64,000 nt of DNA, from assembly GCA_006218065.1 (NCBI GenBank), contig VBWE01000018.1, forward strand, positions 28,733 to 92,732, in the 5' to 3' direction. Each line of letters begins with the position of its first letter. Position 1 is the first letter of the stretch. Source of the DNA: Bacteroidota bacterium. Lineage in GTDB: Bacteria > Bacteroidota > Bacteroidia > Palsa-965. The notes below the pieces were generated by a model, which was not told the origin of the DNA, did not search any database, and saw only the letters and a list, made by a program, of their open reading frames with translations. Position numbers and translations under genes: made by a program. Below, one piece after another: positions 60,787 to 64,000 of the stretch.

Positions 60787-61920
60787 ATGAAAACAAAATT
60801 CTTAGCGGCAGCTACGGGCTGCCTGATGACAGCAACTGTGGTAACTGCACAGCCCTGGAGACAGGGAGGCGATAATATAACAAGCAGTTCACTCACCCAA
60901 ACACGAATAGGTAACCTCAACCCGATCACTTCCACACTCCCCAACGATCTTCAGGTGATGGCGGGTGGCAATGTACAGATGCACTTTTTAGCTAACGGGC
61001 AGATTGGGGTTGGCGTATTTCTTCCCGGAAGTCCTTATAAAATGGACATCGCCGGCTCCATTAACCTGAGCAGTGGTATTGGCGGAGCTGTACGCCCGAT
61101 CTGGGTAGATGGGCGGGAGGCACTGTTTTATGATCCCGCAAGCGATATTTTCAGTTGGGGTTACGGCGGCACTTTCAATTTTTTTGGTGATGCGATCCGG
61201 ATTGGATTCGGCACCGGCCCGGCACCGGCTCCTCCAATTAGTGGATTTATTGTAGAAGGACATACAGGTATTGGAACGGCGGCTCCGGCGAGCATTCTGC
61301 ATGTGACCGATGCTGTTGATCCAGCCTTTATTTTTGGTGCTTCCGGAATCGGTGCGAATGCTGTTTTGGGCATCGCCAGCGGCGTTTCTTCGTACTCTCA
61401 AAATGCACAACCCGGCGACGTCGTTTTTGGTCCGAAAGGTGGCGCTTCGCGCGATTTAATTCTCTCGGTACAAAACTTCAACCAGGGTAGTATCCGTTTT
61501 AAAACCGGCACCACTGGTCTTGATGTGGAGCGTATGACCATACGCCACGACGGCAATGTAGGTATCGGCGTATCAAACCCTCAGAACAAACTGGAAGTAT
61601 GCGGGCTCGTCCGTGCGAAAGAAGTGATCGTAGAAACCATGTGGTGCGATTTCGTTTTCGAAAAATCGTACCGGCTGCGCCCCCTTTCGGAAGTAGAAGC
61701 ATTTATTGCGGCCAACAAACACCTGCCCGAAATTCCTTCGGCCAAAGACGTGGAAACCAACGGTGTTAAAATCGGCGAAGTACATGCCCGCCTGCTTCAG
61801 AAAGTAGAAGAACTGACACTCTACATGATTGAAGCCGATAAACAGATCAAAGCCTTACAGGCCGAAAACGAAAAAATAAAAACGGAACTGGAAACCGTAA
61901 AAAATGATTCCGGTAAATAA
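60787..61920 (+). CDS. Tail-fibre-like surface protein with C-terminal coiled coil
   Basis: 377 aa. Signal peptide (MKTKFLAAATGCLMTATVVTA). The body has repeats of the GHTGIGTAAPASILHV and GNVGIGVSNPQNKLEV type, as in trimeric fibre proteins, and the C-terminal module FEKSYRLRPLSEVEAFIAAN-like block, KHLPEIPSAKDV, followed by a heptad-rich coil to the end (LLQKVEELTLYMIEADKQI). No T9SS sorting domain is seen, unlike its neighbour. It probably forms a trimeric surface fibre; 23 bp upstream of the choice-of-anchor protein, so co-expressed. Confidence 0.75.
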   Translation: MKTKFLAAATGCLMTATVVTAQPWRQGGDNITSSSLTQTRIGNLNPITSTLPNDLQVMAGGNVQMHFLANGQIGVGVFLPGSPYKMDIAGSINLSSGIGGAVRPIWVDGREALFYDPASDIFSWGYGGTFNFFGDAIRIGFGTGPAPAPPISGFIVEGHTGIGTAAPASILHVTDAVDPAFIFGASGIGANAVLGIASGVSSYSQNAQPGDVVFGPKGGASRDLILSVQNFNQGSIRFKTGTTGLDVERMTIRHDGNVGIGVSNPQNKLEVCGLVRAKEVIVETMWCDFVFEKSYRLRPLSEVEAFIAANKHLPEIPSAKDVETNGVKIGEVHARLLQKVEELTLYMIEADKQIKALQAENEKIKTELETVKNDSGK

Positions 61921-61943
61921 TTTAATCTTTAAAACTATTTACC

Positions 61944-63785
61944 ATGAAAACAAAAATAACCAGTTGCATCGCCATGCTATTGCTGGTCTGCAGCATGCCC
62001 ATTATGGCACAGCATAAGATGACGAAGCTGAGCAATTTTGATCCGAATAATATCCGGTTCACCTACTCCAATTCGCGCCCATGGGGATATGCCAATATAT
62101 GGGGGGACGAAATCGACGGGCGCGAATACGCTTTCCTGGGAGCCTGCACATTTTCTCCCGGCACCCCTAATGGTGTATTTATCATTGATGTTACTGATCC
62201 CATTAATATTAATCCGGTAGCTTTTATTACCTGTCCGCATGCCTCACAACGTGATTTTGTAACATACACACATTCGGTCACTGGAAATTCCTACCTCTAC
62301 ATCATTGGAGAAGACGGAAGTTTTGGGATGACTATTGTTGACATCACTAACCTTCCAACGAGCGCAACCGTTGTGAATCCCTCTTATTTTACCGGTTCAT
62401 ACAATACGACTGACGGATCTCATGCCCACAACATCCAGTTGGATGAGGTAACCGGAAAAATGGTTGTATGTGGCACTCATACTACTTCGCCGGTTGAAAT
62501 CTTCATGTTTGACGTTTTAGCAAATCCGGCAGCCCCGGTTTTGATTGATGTGTTGCCTACCGGATCAAGTTCAACATATTATGCCCATGACGTGTATTTT
62601 AACAACGACCGGTTGTATTCGGCTTCCGTTAATGACATGCCTCCTTATGTTGGATCCTTTCCGATATTTAATACATCAATACCCGGCAATCGCTTCGATT
62701 ACATTGGCGGGCTTGATCCCTATCGAAGCGACCAGTCGCCTTCTATCTCGATCACAGCTTTAAACCACGTTATTCATGACATCTACGCCTCAGCCGACCA
62801 TAAAAAACTGGTAACTTCTGACGAACATGTTCTTGGACAAGCTATTTTCTGGGACATCAGCGATCCGGCAAACCCCATTGAAACGGATCGGTATGGCGGG
62901 CACTTTTCTTCTATGGTTGATACGGTTTGCCAGCATAATCACGTGATACAGGGAAATGATCGTTGTTTTGCTTCACACTACTCCAACGGGTTATGGGTAC
63001 TCGATATTTCTGATCCTTACAATGTGCAGGAGATTGCTTACTACGATACCTATCTGGAGCATAACTACGGCAATTACAAAACCTACGATCACGAGTTTCA
63101 TACCCCTTACGGAACGGGGTATTATGGTGCGTGGGGCGTTTTCGCTGATCTGCCTTCCGGAAATATTCTGGTATGTGATATGAACACCGGGTTATATGTT
63201 CTAAACAACTGCGTAAACCCAGGTTTGCAATCGGGTTCAAACCTCACCTTTGGTCCGGCCAGTTTCAGTAATCAGGTATTTGGTAAAGTAGCAACCAATA
63301 CCATTACGGTTGATCCCGGTACCGGTGCTTACACCGTAGGAACCGATGCCAATGTTACGCTAACGGCCGGAACGAAAATTACGATCAAACCGGGATTCCA
63401 CGCACAAGCCGATGGTAAGTTTCATGCACAGATCGGTTCGATGTGCCAGAACTGTCCGACCTGTCCGCCGACCGCACCACCGGCCCCGCCGCACAAACCG
63501 GTTGTGCCATCAAACAACATGGCCCTTTCCGACAAACTGTTGTGTTACCCGAATCCGGCCAGCACACAATTGAATCTGCAGATCAGCCTTGCTGTTGCAG
63601 GCGTTGCTTCCGTTTCTGTTCACGATCAGTTCGGACGCAATGTGATCAACGTGTTTGAACATATACTTACCGATTCGGGCATAATGCAGAAAACTATTGA
63701 TATCCATGCACTACCCTCAGGTATTTACACTGTTAAGTTGAAAACTACTTACGGCGTGCAGGCTGTCCGGTTTACAAAGTTGTAA
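61944..63785 (+). CDS. Choice-of-anchor B (LVIVD-repeat) T9SS surface protein
   Basis: 613 aa. Signal peptide ending IMAQ; LVIVD-type repeats in a ~390-residue propeller region (GVFIIDVTDPININPV, MTIVDITNLPTSATVV, GLWVLDISDPYNVQEI), a Gly-Thr-rich coathanger-type module near 430-500 (TVGTDANVTLTAGTKITIKP), a short Cys/Pro linker (MCQNCPTCPPTAPP), and a T9SS sorting domain starting LLCYPNPASTQL. It is exported and anchored at the surface; role unknown. It follows the fibre gene by 23 bp. Confidence 0.85.
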   Translation: MKTKITSCIAMLLLVCSMPIMAQHKMTKLSNFDPNNIRFTYSNSRPWGYANIWGDEIDGREYAFLGACTFSPGTPNGVFIIDVTDPININPVAFITCPHASQRDFVTYTHSVTGNSYLYIIGEDGSFGMTIVDITNLPTSATVVNPSYFTGSYNTTDGSHAHNIQLDEVTGKMVVCGTHTTSPVEIFMFDVLANPAAPVLIDVLPTGSSSTYYAHDVYFNNDRLYSASVNDMPPYVGSFPIFNTSIPGNRFDYIGGLDPYRSDQSPSISITALNHVIHDIYASADHKKLVTSDEHVLGQAIFWDISDPANPIETDRYGGHFSSMVDTVCQHNHVIQGNDRCFASHYSNGLWVLDISDPYNVQEIAYYDTYLEHNYGNYKTYDHEFHTPYGTGYYGAWGVFADLPSGNILVCDMNTGLYVLNNCVNPGLQSGSNLTFGPASFSNQVFGKVATNTITVDPGTGAYTVGTDANVTLTAGTKITIKPGFHAQADGKFHAQIGSMCQNCPTCPPTAPPAPPHKPVVPSNNMALSDKLLCYPNPASTQLNLQISLAVAGVASVSVHDQFGRNVINVFEHILTDSGIMQKTIDIHALPSGIYTVKLKTTYGVQAVRFTKL

Positions 63786-63900
63786 AATACTCTTTTGCGT
63801 TACGGTTATTGGCAACGGTGACTGTACCCAGAACAAAAGTATTGAAGAATGCTTTTAAAAGCTGGACAGCAAAAGATTAAACACAACAATCACGGAACTT

Positions 63901-63967
63901 CCTGCCCCAGTATAAAAAACAAACGCCACGCAAAAGCGTGGCGTTGAAGTATGTGGTTCGGGGCAGG
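63901..63967 (-). terminator. Large double stem with ACGCCACGC terminator
   Basis: Inner stem AACGCCACGC (63922-63931) / GCGTGGCGTT (63935-63944) with a 3-nt loop; on the minus strand a T-rich run follows. The outer arms CCTGCCCC (63901-63908) and GGGGCAGG (63960-63967) also pair. It likely ends a leftward gene outside the window, and may also stop the plus-strand surface-protein transcript. Confidence 0.7.
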
Positions 63968-63981
63968 GCCGAGCGTTAAGA

Positions 63982-64000
63982 AAATGTCCAGTGGACATTT
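63982..64000. repeat. AAATGTCCAGTGGACATTT palindrome at the window end
   Basis: AAATGTCC and GGACATTT are perfect 8-bp arms around AGT. It is the last 19 bases of the window, so its context is not known. Confidence 0.6.

Noticed and set aside
1..64000. tRNA, rRNA, phage, transposase or CRISPR-Cas genes
   Set aside because: No matching gene or structure was recognised in any gap or frame on reading; a dedicated search was not possible.

Overview
This 64 kb window is chromosomal DNA of a free-living, respiring Bacteroidota bacterium. Evidence: at least six secreted proteins end in a type IX secretion (T9SS) sorting domain with a YPNPA-like motif; many genes are preceded by the Bacteroidota -7 promoter element TAnnTTTG rather than a Shine-Dalgarno box; and sensor families typical of the phylum are present (Reg_prop/Y_Y_Y kinases, LytTR regulators, REC-kinase hybrids). 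Genes are dense, moderately GC-rich and look vertically inherited. I see no phage, transposase, CRISPR array, rRNA or tRNA. The order cannot be fixed from this window.

Layout. 1-5.4 kb: start of a Prc-like protease (off the left edge), then a three-gene 2-oxoacid:acceptor oxidoreductase operon (GltD-like Fe-S flavoprotein, gamma-alpha fusion, beta). 5.5-10.6 kb: a small TPR protein, a LytS/LytTR two-component pair, a lipoprotein, a T9SS cargo protein and an unknown gene. 10.7-14.8 kb: sucA-sucB of the oxidative 2-oxoglutarate dehydrogenase, so two chemically parallel routes from 2-oxoglutarate to succinyl-CoA may lie within 14 kb. 14.9-22.6 kb: a propeller sensor kinase/LytTR pair and a giant SBBP-repeat T9SS protein. 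22.7-31.2 kb: two tandem paralogous lipoproteins, a CBS-domain cystathionine beta-synthase, a lipoprotein, a SpoIIE-type phosphatase, then a leftward rbfA / FtsX-type permease / sterol-desaturase-like cluster. 31.5-41 kb: an MsbA-like exporter, two T9SS proteins, an L,D-transpeptidase, a DUF1028-T9SS protein, hflX and a cytochrome pair. 41-54.6 kb: two amidohydrolase-like secreted proteins, tyrS, an acyltransferase, two SDR-type enzymes, a DUF4296 lipoprotein, an outer-membrane barrel and a haem lipoprotein. 54.8-58.7 kb: a compact four-gene phosphorelay ending in a REC-cNMP-HTH regulator. 58.8-64 kb: DUF2461 and DUF4259 proteins and two large surface proteins.

The most unusual content lies between the genes. 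From about 26.5 to 53.1 kb nearly every intergenic gap holds a long imperfect palindrome built from a few recurring words (GATTGCCGATTT and its complement, CTTTGCGxCTTxGCGGTGAA, ACTACAAACTTCAAGT, AAAGGCAAAAGC, CACTTCGTCTGCGCTCAGTG). Arms are perfect over 16-34 bp in several copies while the loops differ, and some palindromes are nested inside others. They sit only in gaps and look like a dispersed, non-autonomous structured repeat family. A second pattern is a set of genes whose start codon lies only 4-8 nt after a TAnnTTTG box, suggesting leaderless transcripts.
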